The position numbers and the translations under genes were made by a program. A stretch of 64,000 nucleotides of DNA, from the NCBI RefSeq assembly GCF_019710745.1, contig NZ_JAHKJW010000014.1, positions 1-64,000 on the forward strand, written 5' to 3'. The stretch is from Streptomyces beigongshangae (GTDB lineage Bacteria > Actinomycetota > Actinomycetes > Streptomycetales > Streptomycetaceae). Each line of letters begins with the position of its first letter. The first letter of the stretch is position 1. The notes beneath the pieces were generated by a model. That model saw nothing but the letters and a program-made list of their open reading frames with translations. It was not told where the DNA came from and made no database searches. Of this stretch, positions 39,657-47,679 are shown piece by piece.

Positions 39657-40307
39657 TCAGATCCCGTCGCCCGTGCGCCGCAGCACCCGCAGGGAGTCGG
39701 TCGCCGAGACCTCGGTGAACGCGCCGGACCCCAGTGCCCGGAGGTACACCCGGTAGGGCGCCTGCCCGGTGAACTCGTCGACCGGGTCCGGGAACACGTC
39801 GTGGATGAGCAGCAGGCCGCCCTCGGCGACATGGGGCGCCCAGCCCTCGTAGTCGCCGGTCGCGTGCTCGTCGGTGTGGCCGCCGTCGATGAAGACGAGG
39901 CCGAGGGGGGAGTTCCAGAAGGCCGCGACCTGCGGTGAGCGGCCGACGACCGCGACCACGTGGTCCTCCAGGCCGGCCCGGTGGAGCGTACGGCGGAAGG
40001 TCGGCAGGGTGTCCATGCGGCCGAGTTCCGGATCGACCGTCGAGGGGTCGTGGTACTCCCACCCGGGCTGCTGCTCCTCGCTGCCCCGGTGGTGGTCGAC
40101 GGTGACGGCCGTGACCCCGGCCGCCCGCGCCGCGCCGGCGAGCAGGACGGTGGACCGCCCGCAGTAGGTGCCCACCTCCAGCAAGGGCAGCCCCAGCCGC
40201 CCCGCCTCGACGGCGGCCGCGTACAGGGCGAGCCCCTCCCCCACGGGCATGAACCCCTTGGCCTCCTCGAAAGCGGCAAGGATCTCCGGCTCGGGTGCCG
40301 TGGGCAT
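39657..40307 (-). CDS. Class I SAM-dependent methyltransferase
   Basis: A 216-residue O-methyltransferase-like protein. Motif I is LPLLEVGTYCGRSTVLLAGAA, with GVTAVTVDHHRGSEEQQPGW following and LGLVFIDGGHTDEHATGDYEGW (metal or substrate acidic site) and LLLIHDVFPDP after. This pattern is typical of cephalosporin-hydroxylase/CmcI- or TylF-like methyltransferases in Streptomyces. GGAGG precedes the ATG at 40307. Downstream DNA (39590-39640) is a repetitive CGTACCTGT tract. Substrate unknown. Confidence 0.82.
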   Translation of the reverse strand: MPTAPEPEILAAFEEAKGFMPVGEGLALYAAAVEAGRLGLPLLEVGTYCGRSTVLLAGAARAAGVTAVTVDHHRGSEEQQPGWEYHDPSTVDPELGRMDTLPTFRRTLHRAGLEDHVVAVVGRSPQVAAFWNSPLGLVFIDGGHTDEHATGDYEGWAPHVAEGGLLLIHDVFPDPVDEFTGQAPYRVYLRALGSGAFTEVSATDSLRVLRRTGDGI

Positions 40308-40460
40308 GGGATTCCTCCAGGTAGTACGTGTAATACATGCACGCGTGTGGGCGCCATGGTGCCGCATGCATGCACCCCGACGCCCTGCTGAGGGCCGCGT
40401 GCCCGGGCGACCGCACGTCCGGGCGACCGCGCGACCGCGTGGCCGGGCGCGTGCCGAGCG

Positions 40461-42206
40461 CTACGCGGGGACCGTGGCCCCGGGCAGCGCGAGGTCCGTC
40501 CGGACGACCCGCGTCCCGCCGGGGTGACTCGCCCCGGACGCGAGGGGTCCGTGCCCGTCCGCCGTGACGGCCAGCACGTACGCCCCCTCGCCGGGCACGG
40601 CCAGGGCGTACGCGCCGTCCGGGGAGGACAGCGTCGCCCCCGCCTGCCGCCCGCGCCGGTCGATCAACGTCACCTTGGCCCGCGCCACCGGAACACCGCC
40701 GGCGTCGAGCACCCGCCCGCTGAACCCGGCCCGGTCCACGGGACCGTCCGCACTGGACGCCACCAGGCGGAGCTCCTCCGCACCGGCACCCGTACCCGTG
40801 GCCGCCCGCCGTCCCGGCAGGAACGCCGCGAACACCAGCCCCAGCAGCACCGCCCCCGTGGCGATCAGGAACGACACCCGGAACCCGTACATCGTGGGCA
40901 CCGCCACCCCGCCCACCTGGTCGGCCGTGTTCGCCAGCACCATGCCGATCACCGCGCTGGACACGGACGTGCCGATCGACCGCATCAGTGTGTTGAGCCC
41001 GTTGGCCGCCCCGGTCTCGGACGCCGGCACGGCACCGATGATCAGCGCGGGCAGCGAGGAGTACGCGAGACCGATCCCCGCGCCCAGGACCACCGCGATG
41101 ACGACGGTCTGCCAGGCGGCGTTCATCAGGCCGAGCCCGGCGCCGTACCCGACCGCGATGATCAGCATGCCGGTCATCAGGGTGACCTTGGGGCCGTACC
41201 TGGCGGACAGCCGGGCGTACACCGGCGCGGTGAACATCATCGTCAGACCGAGCGGCGCCACGCACAGCCCCGCCACGACCATGGACTGGCCGAGGCCGTG
41301 ACCGGTCGACGCGGGCAGCTGGAGCAGCTGGGGCAGGACCAGGGAGACGGCGTAGAAGGCGACGCCGACCATGATCGAGGCGAGGTTGGTGAAGAGCACC
41401 GCGGGCCGGGCCGTGGTGCGCAGGTCGACCAGCGGCGCCTTGACGCGCAGCTCCATCACGCCCCACAGGAGGAGGACGGCCGCCGCCGAGCCGAACAGAC
41501 CGAGGGTCGTACCGGACGTCCAGCCCCAGTCGCCGCCCTTGGTGATCGGCAGGAGGAAGAGGAGGAGACCGGCGGACAGCCCGAGCGCCCCGAGGACGTC
41601 GAAGGTGCCCGGCGCCCGCATCGGGGACTCGGGCACGAGGGCGAGGGTGAGCAGGATGGCGAGGACACCGAGGCCCGCCGAGGCGAAGAACAGCGCGTGC
41701 CAGTCCGCGTGCTGCGCCACCAGCGCCGCGACCGGCAGCGCGAGTCCGCCGCCGACGCCGATCGAGGAACTCATCAGGGCCATCGCCGAGCCGAGCTTCT
41801 CCGGCGGCAGCCCGTCGCGCATCAGCCCGATGCCGAGCGGTATGGCGCCCATCGCGAAGCCCTGGAGGGCGCGGCCGACGATCATCACGAGCAGGTCGCT
41901 GGTGAATCCGGCGACGAGCGAGCCCACGACCATCACCGCGAGGCTGGCGATCAGCATGCGCCGCTTGCCGTAGAGGTCACCGAGGCGGCCCATGATCGGT
42001 GTGGACACGGCGCCGGCGAGCAGGGTCGAGGTCATGACCCAGGTGGCGTTGCCGGGGGAGGTGTCCAGCAGCTCCGGCAGGTCCTTGATGACCGGTACGA
42101 GGAGGGTCTGCATGACCGCGACGACGATGCCGGCGAAGGCCAGTACCGGGACGATTCCGCTGCCGCCCCGCCTCGGTGTGCGCGGGTCCGCCGTGGTCGG
42201 GGTCAT
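40461..42206 (-). CDS. MFS (DHA2-like) exporter fused to a carboxypeptidase-regulatory-like domain
   Basis: A 581-residue protein. Residues about 15-465 form a 14-helix drug:H+ antiporter with the MFS motif GRLGDLYGKRRM and the antiporter-type IGVGGGLALPVAA. The last about 105 residues (GFSGRVLDAGGVPVARAKVTLID...GAYALAVPGEGAYVLAVTADGH) are a transthyretin/CarboxypepD_reg-like beta-sandwich, unusual for an MFS protein and predicted inside the cell. AGGAGG precedes the ATG at 42206. It is divergent from a second MFS gene, with repeats of GTGATCGGG type in the intergenic region. Confidence 0.87.
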   Translation of the reverse strand: MTPTTADPRTPRRGGSGIVPVLAFAGIVVAVMQTLLVPVIKDLPELLDTSPGNATWVMTSTLLAGAVSTPIMGRLGDLYGKRRMLIASLAVMVVGSLVAGFTSDLLVMIVGRALQGFAMGAIPLGIGLMRDGLPPEKLGSAMALMSSSIGVGGGLALPVAALVAQHADWHALFFASAGLGVLAILLTLALVPESPMRAPGTFDVLGALGLSAGLLLFLLPITKGGDWGWTSGTTLGLFGSAAAVLLLWGVMELRVKAPLVDLRTTARPAVLFTNLASIMVGVAFYAVSLVLPQLLQLPASTGHGLGQSMVVAGLCVAPLGLTMMFTAPVYARLSARYGPKVTLMTGMLIIAVGYGAGLGLMNAAWQTVVIAVVLGAGIGLAYSSLPALIIGAVPASETGAANGLNTLMRSIGTSVSSAVIGMVLANTADQVGGVAVPTMYGFRVSFLIATGAVLLGLVFAAFLPGRRAATGTGAGAEELRLVASSADGPVDRAGFSGRVLDAGGVPVARAKVTLIDRRGRQAGATLSSPDGAYALAVPGEGAYVLAVTADGHGPLASGASHPGGTRVVRTDLALPGATVPA

Positions 42207-42454
42207 TGCGTGCGGCCTCCTGGGGCGTGATCGGGGTATGCGATCGGATTACGTGATCGGGACAGGTGGGTGCAGGGTGAACCCCGTGCCCCAAGGCAAC
42301 TATTCCGTTGCTTCGGGACGCTAACGAAATCTTGACCTTCCCATTACATCCGGCCCAACCGCGTCCGGGTCCCGCGGTGCGCGGGGGGTGTACGGCGGAG
42401 GTGTACGGGGGTGCAACCGAATTCCGATGTACGGGGCAGAGGGGCCCTGCGAGC

Positions 42455-43897
42455 ATGACCCCCATGCCCTCGCTCAGAGCTCCCGAAGAGATACCCGTGT
42501 CCCGTCGTCCCGCACCGCCCACCTGGGTGGTGGTCGCCCTGGCCTGCGCGGGCCAGTTCCTCGTCGTCCTGGACGTGTCCGTCGTCAACGTGGCGTTGCC
42601 GTCGATGCGGTCCGACCTGGGGCTGAGCGCGCCAGGACTCCAGTGGGTCGTGAACGCGTACACCATCGCCTTCGCCGGGTTCATGCTGCTCGGCGGACGG
42701 GCCGGCGACCTGTACGGACGCAAGCGGATGTTCCTGGTCGGGCTGGCGCTCTTCACGCTCGCCTCCCTCGCGGGCGGACTCGCGCAGGAGGAGTGGCAGT
42801 TGCTGGCCGCGCGGGCCGTGCAGGGGCTCGGCGCGGCCGTGCTCGCCCCCTCCACGCTGACGATCCTGACGTCCGCCGTGCCGGAGGGGCCCGCACGCGC
42901 CCGTGCCATAGCGACCTGGACCGCGGTCGGCGGGGGCGGCGGCGCGGCGGGCGGGCTCGTCGGCGGCCTCCTGGTCGACGGGCTGAACTGGCGGTGGGTC
43001 CTGCTCATCAACGTGCCCGTCGGTGCCGTGGTGCTGGCCGGGGCGTTGTGCCGGCTCGCGGAGAGCCGGGTGGGCGGCGGGCGGCGGCTCGACCTGCCGG
43101 GTGCCGTACTGGTGACGTCGGGCCTCGCGGTCCTCGCGTACGGGATCGTGCAGACCGAGGCCGAGGGGTGGGGGTCGGCCGCGACCCTGGTCCCGCTGTC
43201 CGGCGGCGCCGTCCTGATCGGGCTCTTCCTGCTCGTGGAGGCGCGGACGAAGGCGCCGCTGATGCCGCTGGAGCTGTTCCGGCTGCGCTCCGTGTCCTCG
43301 GCGAACGTGGCGATGTTCCTGTGCGGCTCGGCGATGTTCTGCATGTGGTTCTTCATGACGCTGTACGCGCAGAACGTGCTCGGCTACACGCCCCTGGAGG
43401 CCGGGCTCGCGCTCGTGCCCAGCTCGCTGGCGGTGATCCTGGGGTCGAAGGCCGCGCCGAGGTTCCTGCCGGCCGTGGGGGCGCGCAACGTCGCGGTGAT
43501 CGGGACGCTGGTGGCGGCGGCCGGGTTCGGCTGGCAGTCCACGATGGGCGCGGACGGGTCGTACCTCACCGCGATCATGTTCCCCGGCATCCTCATGATG
43601 CTCGGTGCGGGGCTCGCGGCGACACCGCTCGCCGCGCTCGCCACGTCGGAGGCGGACGCGCAGGACGCGGGGCTGGTGTCGGGGCTGATCAACACCTCGC
43701 GGACGATGGGGGGTTCGCTCGGACTGTCGGTGATGGCGACGATCGCGGCCGCGCGGACGGGGGCGGGGGGCGAGGAGTCGCCCGCGGCGCTCACGGAGGG
43801 GTACGCGCTGGTGTTCCGCACGGGGTGCGGGGTGCTGCTCGCGGGTGCGGCGCTGATGTGGGTGTGGCTGCCGCGGAAGGCCGCCGACCGCGGCTGA
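42455..43897 (+). CDS. MFS (DHA2) drug-type exporter
   Basis: A 480-residue, 14-helix exporter. Motifs include VVLDVSVVNVALPSM (DHA2 start), GGRAGDLYGRKRM (motif A), LAPSTLTILTS and AVGGGGGAAGGLVGGLLV (motif C). It probably exports hydrophobic small molecules by proton antiport. The start is uncertain: ATG 42455 is chosen, while ATG 42464 and a GTG (VSRRPAPP) further down are alternatives; the longer open frame upstream is not typical of the family. It is divergent from the other MFS gene 248 bases away. Confidence 0.87.
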   Translation: MTPMPSLRAPEEIPVSRRPAPPTWVVVALACAGQFLVVLDVSVVNVALPSMRSDLGLSAPGLQWVVNAYTIAFAGFMLLGGRAGDLYGRKRMFLVGLALFTLASLAGGLAQEEWQLLAARAVQGLGAAVLAPSTLTILTSAVPEGPARARAIATWTAVGGGGGAAGGLVGGLLVDGLNWRWVLLINVPVGAVVLAGALCRLAESRVGGGRRLDLPGAVLVTSGLAVLAYGIVQTEAEGWGSAATLVPLSGGAVLIGLFLLVEARTKAPLMPLELFRLRSVSSANVAMFLCGSAMFCMWFFMTLYAQNVLGYTPLEAGLALVPSSLAVILGSKAAPRFLPAVGARNVAVIGTLVAAAGFGWQSTMGADGSYLTAIMFPGILMMLGAGLAATPLAALATSEADAQDAGLVSGLINTSRTMGGSLGLSVMATIAAARTGAGGEESPAALTEGYALVFRTGCGVLLAGAALMWVWLPRKAADRG

Positions 43898-43949
43898 ACG
43901 TGGCCTTCGCCGGGGGTGCTGCCGGCGGTCGTCGGCGGCCCGTCCGTAT

Positions 43950-43964
43950 CTGACATGACGTCAG
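43950..43964. promoter_or_regulatory. 15-bp palindrome CTGACATGACGTCAG
   Basis: One mismatch from CTGACG-N3-CGTCAG; as at the F420 oxidoreductase gene, it runs straight into a ribosome-site-like CAGGAG followed by ATG (43975). It lies 155 bases before the MaoC start. Confidence 0.55.
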
Positions 43965-44012
43965 GAGACTTCCCATGTGTCCGGGGCTCGGCTATACAGG
44001 GGGTCGCCGGAC

Positions 44013-44026
44013 TGGAACGCGTTCTA
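44013..44026. promoter_or_regulatory. KstR-like operator box (TGGAACGCGTTCTA)
   Basis: Exact TnnAACnnGTTnnA match, followed at 44024 by a second half-related TAGAACGGGCGGGTTC, about 93 bases upstream of the MaoC gene. Confidence 0.65.
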
Positions 44027-44118
44027 GAACGGGCGGGTTCCCCGGCCCAGACGACCCCGGTGCGGCCGACGGTGCGGACGGCCGCACCGGGGTCTTCCCG
44101 CCGGCAGTCAGGAGTCCC

Positions 44119-44976
44119 ATGCCCATCGACGTCGCCCGGGCCCTCGCGGCCGGGCCCCGGTCCGCCGAGATCACCTGGGACCACAAGGACGTCCAGCTCT
44201 ACCACCTCGGCCTCGGAGCCGGCGTACCGGCGACCGACCCCGGCGAACTGCGCTACACCCTGGAGTCCAGGCTGCACGTCCTGCCGAGCTTCGCGACCGT
44301 CGCCGGCGCCGGCTCCCCGGGCGTGATCAGCGGCCTCTCCCTGCCGGGCATCGACGTCGACCTGGCCCGTGTCCTGCACGGCGGCCAGAGCCTCACGCTG
44401 CACCGGCCGATCCCGGCAGCGGGCCGGGCGGTCGCCGCCGCACGCATCGCGGCCGTGTACGACAAGGTCGAGGCCGCCGTCCTCGTCGTACGCACCGAGG
44501 CCGCCGACGAGCGGGGCCCGCTGTGGACCAACGACGCCCAGATCTTCGTACGCGGCGAGGGCGGCTTCGGCGGCGACCGCGGCCCCTCCGCCCGCCCCGC
44601 CCCGCCGCAGGGCCCGCCGGACAGGACGGTCGAGCGCCCGGTCCGCGAGGACCAGGCGCTCCTGTACCGGCTCTCCGGCGACCGGAACCCGCTGCACGCC
44701 GACCCCGAGTTCGCCAAGCTCGCCGGCTTCGACCGGCCGATCCTGCACGGGCTGTGCACGTACGGGATGACGCTGAAGGCGGTCGTGGACACGGTGCTGG
44801 ACGGCGACGTGGGCCGGGTCCGCTCCTGCGCCACGCGCTTCGCCGGGGTGGTGTACCCGGGCGAGACCCTGCGCGTCCGGATGTGGCGGGAGGACGGCCG
44901 GGTCCGGGTGACGGTGGGCGCGGCGGAGCGGGACGACGCACCGGTCCTCACCGACGCCGTCGTGGAGCACGCCTGA
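44119..44976 (+). CDS. MaoC-like (R)-specific enoyl-CoA hydratase, Hsd4B-like
   Basis: A 285-residue double-hotdog protein. The hydratase-2 motif is in the second half: LYRLSGDRNPLHADPEFAKL, followed by FDRPILHGLCTYG. It hydrates trans-2-enoyl-CoA. It resembles the Hsd4B/HSD17B4 hydratase used in steroid side-chain or branched-chain beta-oxidation. The ATG at 44119 has GGAG upstream; the frame also opens at ATG 43975, but that extension runs through the operator region. It leads an operon with an alcohol dehydrogenase and an Hsd4A-like SDR, behind a KstR-like box. Confidence 0.87.
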   Translation: MPIDVARALAAGPRSAEITWDHKDVQLYHLGLGAGVPATDPGELRYTLESRLHVLPSFATVAGAGSPGVISGLSLPGIDVDLARVLHGGQSLTLHRPIPAAGRAVAAARIAAVYDKVEAAVLVVRTEAADERGPLWTNDAQIFVRGEGGFGGDRGPSARPAPPQGPPDRTVERPVREDQALLYRLSGDRNPLHADPEFAKLAGFDRPILHGLCTYGMTLKAVVDTVLDGDVGRVRSCATRFAGVVYPGETLRVRMWREDGRVRVTVGAAERDDAPVLTDAVVEHA

Positions 44977-45112
44977 GTCGGCGGGTACGCGTGCTGTACC
45001 CACGGGTGCCGTACCCGCGAGTGTCGTACCTACGTAGTTACGTACCTGCGTAGCCACGCCACGTACCCACGTACCCACGTGTCGTACGCAGGTCTCCGAG
45101 GGGAGCCGCACC

Positions 45113-46204
45113 ATGCGCGCAGCCGTACTGCACGAGATCGGCCAGGACAAGCTGGAGATATTCGACGACGTCGAGGCGACGGGCTTCGGCCCCGGCCGGG
45201 TACGGATCCGGGTACGGGCCACCGGCCTGTGCCACTCGGACCTCTCGGCGATGGCCGGGGTGCTGCCGCAGCCCGCGCCGTTCGTCCCCGGACACGAGGG
45301 CGCCGGCGAGGTCGTGGAGGTCGGCGAGGGCGTCACCGGCGTCGGGCCCGGCGACCGGGTCGTCATCTGCTGGCTGCCCGCGTGCGGAGCGTGCGCCGCC
45401 TGCAAGCGCGGCCAGACCCAACTGTGTCTCGCCGGGTTCATGAACGCCGGCACGCCCAACTTCAAGCGCCTGGGCGGAGGTTCCGCGGGCGCGGACGTGT
45501 TCGGCTTCGCGGGCACCGGGACCTTCACGGAGGAGGTCGTCGTGGACGCGGGCTGCGCCGTGCCGATCCCGGACGACGTGCCCTTCGACGTCGCCGCGCT
45601 CATCGGCTGCGGGGTCACCACGGGACTCGGCGCCGCCCTCAACACCGCCGACGTGGCGGCCGGTTCGTCGGTCGCCGTCATCGGCTGCGGAGGCGTCGGC
45701 ATCTCCGCGATCCAGGGTGCCCGGCTGAAGGGCGCCGCGGAGATCGTCGCGGTCGACCCCGTCCTGCCGCGCCGCGAGGCCGCGCTGAGGTTCGGCGCCA
45801 CCCGGGCCGTCGCACCCGAGGAACTCGCGGACGCCAAGCGGTCGCTGACCGCGGACGAGGGCTTCGACTACGTCTTCGAGGTCGTCGGCCGCTCCGCCAC
45901 CGCCCGCACGGCGTACGAGAACACCCGCCGCGGCGGCACGCTGGTCGTCGTCGGCGCGGGCGCCGTGGACGACTTCCTCCAGCTCAGCATGTTCGAGCTG
46001 TTCTTCGACGAGAAGCGGATCCTGCCGTCCATGTACGGCGGAGGGGACGCCCTGCGGTCCTACGAGCGGGCCATCGCCCTGTGGCGCGCCGGGCGCATCG
46101 ACCTGGAGGGCCTGATCACGCACCGGGTGCCGCTGGCGGACGTCAACGAGGCGCTCGACCAGATGCGTACGGGTGTGGCGCTGCGGACGTGCATCGAGAT
46201 CTGA
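45113..46204 (+). CDS. Zinc-dependent medium-chain alcohol dehydrogenase
   Basis: A 363-residue MDR enzyme. Catalytic zinc ligands are in GLCHSDLSA (Cys, Asp) and GHEGAGEV (His, Glu). The structural zinc site has four Cys in the stretch [19 protein letters not shown]. The NAD-binding fingerprint is [16 protein letters not shown], with Asp at the end of the next strand (VAVDPV), indicating NAD. GAGGGGAG precedes the ATG at 45113. The 136-base gap to the MaoC gene is a repetitive CGTACCCAC tract. In mycobacteria similar enzymes belong to lipid/steroid catabolism. Confidence 0.9.
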   Translation: MRAAVLHEIGQDKLEIFDDVEATGFGPGRVRIRVRATGLCHSDLSAMAGVLPQPAPFVPGHEGAGEVVEVGEGVTGVGPGDRVVICWLPACGACAACKRGQTQLCLAGFMNAGTPNFKRLGGGSAGADVFGFAGTGTFTEEVVVDAGCAVPIPDDVPFDVAALIGCGVTTGLGAALNTADVAAGSSVAVIGCGGVGISAIQGARLKGAAEIVAVDPVLPRREAALRFGATRAVAPEELADAKRSLTADEGFDYVFEVVGRSATARTAYENTRRGGTLVVVGAGAVDDFLQLSMFELFFDEKRILPSMYGGGDALRSYERAIALWRAGRIDLEGLITHRVPLADVNEALDQMRTGVALRTCIEI

Positions 46205-46219
46205 GGTTCCGACCCTGAG

Positions 46220-46314
46220 CCACACGGGCCACACGGGCCACACGGGCCACACGGGCCACACGGGCCACACGGGCCACACGGGCCACACGGGCCACACGGG
46301 CCACACGGGCCACA
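46220..46314. repeat. 9-bp minisatellite (CCACACGGG), ten perfect copies plus a half
   Basis: Identical units start every nine bases from 46220 to 46301 and a partial copy ends at 46314. It fills the gap between the alcohol dehydrogenase and the SDR. Because the unit is 9 bp it stays open in most frames, giving spurious HTG and VAR repeat peptides. Confidence 0.95.
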
Positions 46315-46338
46315 GTCGAGTCAGCAGGAAGGGGCACG

Positions 46339-47310
46339 ATGTCGCTGCCACTTGAGGGGCGTACCGCGGTCGTCACGGGCGCGGGCCGCGGTCTCGGCCG
46401 GGCGGAGGCGCTGGAACTCGCCCGGCTCGGTGCCGCCGTCGTCGTCAACGACTTCGGGCAGCCCGGCCGGGACGGCTCCGGCGAGGCGTCGGCCGTACCC
46501 GCCGAGGAGGTCGTCGCCGAGATCCGGGCGGCGGGCGGCCGTGCGGTCGCGCACACCGGCGACGTGGCCGACCACGAACAGGCCCGCGAACTCGTCGAGT
46601 CGGCGGTCGCGGAGTTCGGACGGCTGGACATCCTGGTCAACAACGCGGGCATCCTGCGCGACCGGATGGTCTTCTCCATGACCGAGGACGAGTGGGACTC
46701 CGTGGTCCGGGTCCATCTGAAGGGCCACTTCAACACCACGCGCTTCGCGTCCGCGTACTGGCGGGCGCGGTCCAAGGCGGCGGACGCGCCGGTGTACGGG
46801 CGGATCGTGAACACCTCCTCGGAGGCGTTCCTCGCGGGCTCCGCGGGCCAGCCCAACTACGCCGCCGCGAAGGGCGGCATCGTCGGGCTGACCACCTCGA
46901 CGGCGCTGGCGCTCGCGAAGTACGGCGTCACGGCGAACGTGATCTGCCCGCGTGCCAGGACCCGTATGACGGCGGACGTGTTCGCGGGGTTCCAGGGACC
47001 GCGTGGCCGGAGGGCGGGGGCGGCCGGGGGGCGGCTCGACCCGCTCGCCCCCGAGCATGTCGCCCCGCTGGTCGGTTACCTGGCGTCCCCGGCGGCCGGA
47101 CGCGTCAACGGCCAGCTCCTCGTCGTGCACGGCGGGATGGTCGCGATCGTCGAGCGGCCGCGGGTGGCGGCGAAGTTCGACACGAAGCAGGAAGCCTTCA
47201 CGTACGACGAACTGGACGCGCTGCTCACGCCCCACTACGTGGATCGGCCCGCGGGGGAGACGTTCGCGGCGACGGAGGTGCTGGGTCTCACGCACGGGTT
47301 CCCCGCTTAG
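46339..47310 (+). CDS. Short-chain dehydrogenase, Hsd4A/HSD17B4-like 3-hydroxyacyl-CoA dehydrogenase
   Basis: A 323-residue SDR with the canonical motifs TGAGRGLG (13-20), NNAG (101-104), Ser160/161, Tyr174 and Lys178 (YAAAK). The start LEGRTAVVTGAGRGLGRAEA and VVVNDFG are hallmarks of the dehydrogenase unit of peroxisomal multifunctional enzyme 2 and of mycobacterial Hsd4A, which oxidises the (3R/3S)-hydroxyacyl-CoA formed by the partner hydratase. The 70-residue C-terminal extension fits that group. AGGAAGGGG precedes the ATG at 46339. A terminator follows at 47347-47380. Confidence 0.88.
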   Translation: MSLPLEGRTAVVTGAGRGLGRAEALELARLGAAVVVNDFGQPGRDGSGEASAVPAEEVVAEIRAAGGRAVAHTGDVADHEQARELVESAVAEFGRLDILVNNAGILRDRMVFSMTEDEWDSVVRVHLKGHFNTTRFASAYWRARSKAADAPVYGRIVNTSSEAFLAGSAGQPNYAAAKGGIVGLTTSTALALAKYGVTANVICPRARTRMTADVFAGFQGPRGRRAGAAGGRLDPLAPEHVAPLVGYLASPAAGRVNGQLLVVHGGMVAIVERPRVAAKFDTKQEAFTYDELDALLTPHYVDRPAGETFAATEVLGLTHGFPA

Positions 47311-47346
47311 GGGGAACCCGGGAACCAGCCTCGCCCGGTCAGGGAA

Positions 47347-47380
47347 ACGGCCCCGCCCGAGGAGTACCGGGCGGGGCCGT
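47347..47380 (+). terminator. Hairpin terminator after the SDR gene
   Basis: Thirteen-base perfect arms (ACGGCCCCGCCCG / CGGGCGGGGCCGT) with an eight-base loop, 36 bases after the stop codon. It may also serve the small gene on the other strand. Confidence 0.8.
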
Positions 47381-47405
47381 GCCGTGTCGCGGGCCCGAGC
47401 TGTGG

Positions 47406-47582
47406 TCAGGCCGTCATGTCGCCCTGCTCGGCCGGCCTGCGGTGCCGCCCGCGGGGGATCGCCCCGTCCTCCTGGGCGGAGACGGGCCCCCGGTGCCGGC
47501 CGTGGCCACCGTCGTCGCCGACCTGCGCCGACGCCCCCCGCACTTCGGTGGCCGTCATCTCCATGGTGTTCGTGTCACTCAT
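47406..47582 (-). CDS. Small His/Arg-rich peptide, possible precursor peptide
   Basis: A 58-residue peptide. It starts MSDTNTMEMTATEVRGA, and its second half has two imperfect copies of GRHRxP: GHGRHRGPVSAQEDGA and PRGRHRRPAEQGDMTA. There is no signal peptide or membrane helix. An acidic start with a repetitive, His/Arg/Gly-rich end is the layout of some ribosomal peptide precursors, but no modification enzyme is next door. The ATG at 47582 has GGGTGGA upstream. It follows the propeller-like gene on the same strand by 97 bases. Confidence 0.55.
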   Translation of the reverse strand: MSDTNTMEMTATEVRGASAQVGDDGGHGRHRGPVSAQEDGAIPRGRHRRPAEQGDMTA

Positions 47583-47679
47583 CTGCAATCCACCCCGTCA
47601 CAAGATCCTTCGATACAGCGCCGGAGATTCTAACGGTCGGCCATGACCGTCCGGAGGGGTGGGCGGGGCTACTCGGCGG

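Noticed and set aside
43975-44118. N-terminal extension of the MaoC protein from ATG 43975
   Set aside because: It has a ribosome-site-like CAGGAG, but the extra 48 residues are Gly/Pro/Arg-rich, unlike the family, and would put the KstR-like box inside the gene.
46220-46314. CRISPR-like repeat array
   Set aside because: Units are 9 bp and contiguous, with no spacers and no cas genes; this is a minisatellite.
46173-46355. 60-residue HTG-repeat peptide
   Set aside because: It is only the translation of the 9-bp minisatellite and has no ribosome site.
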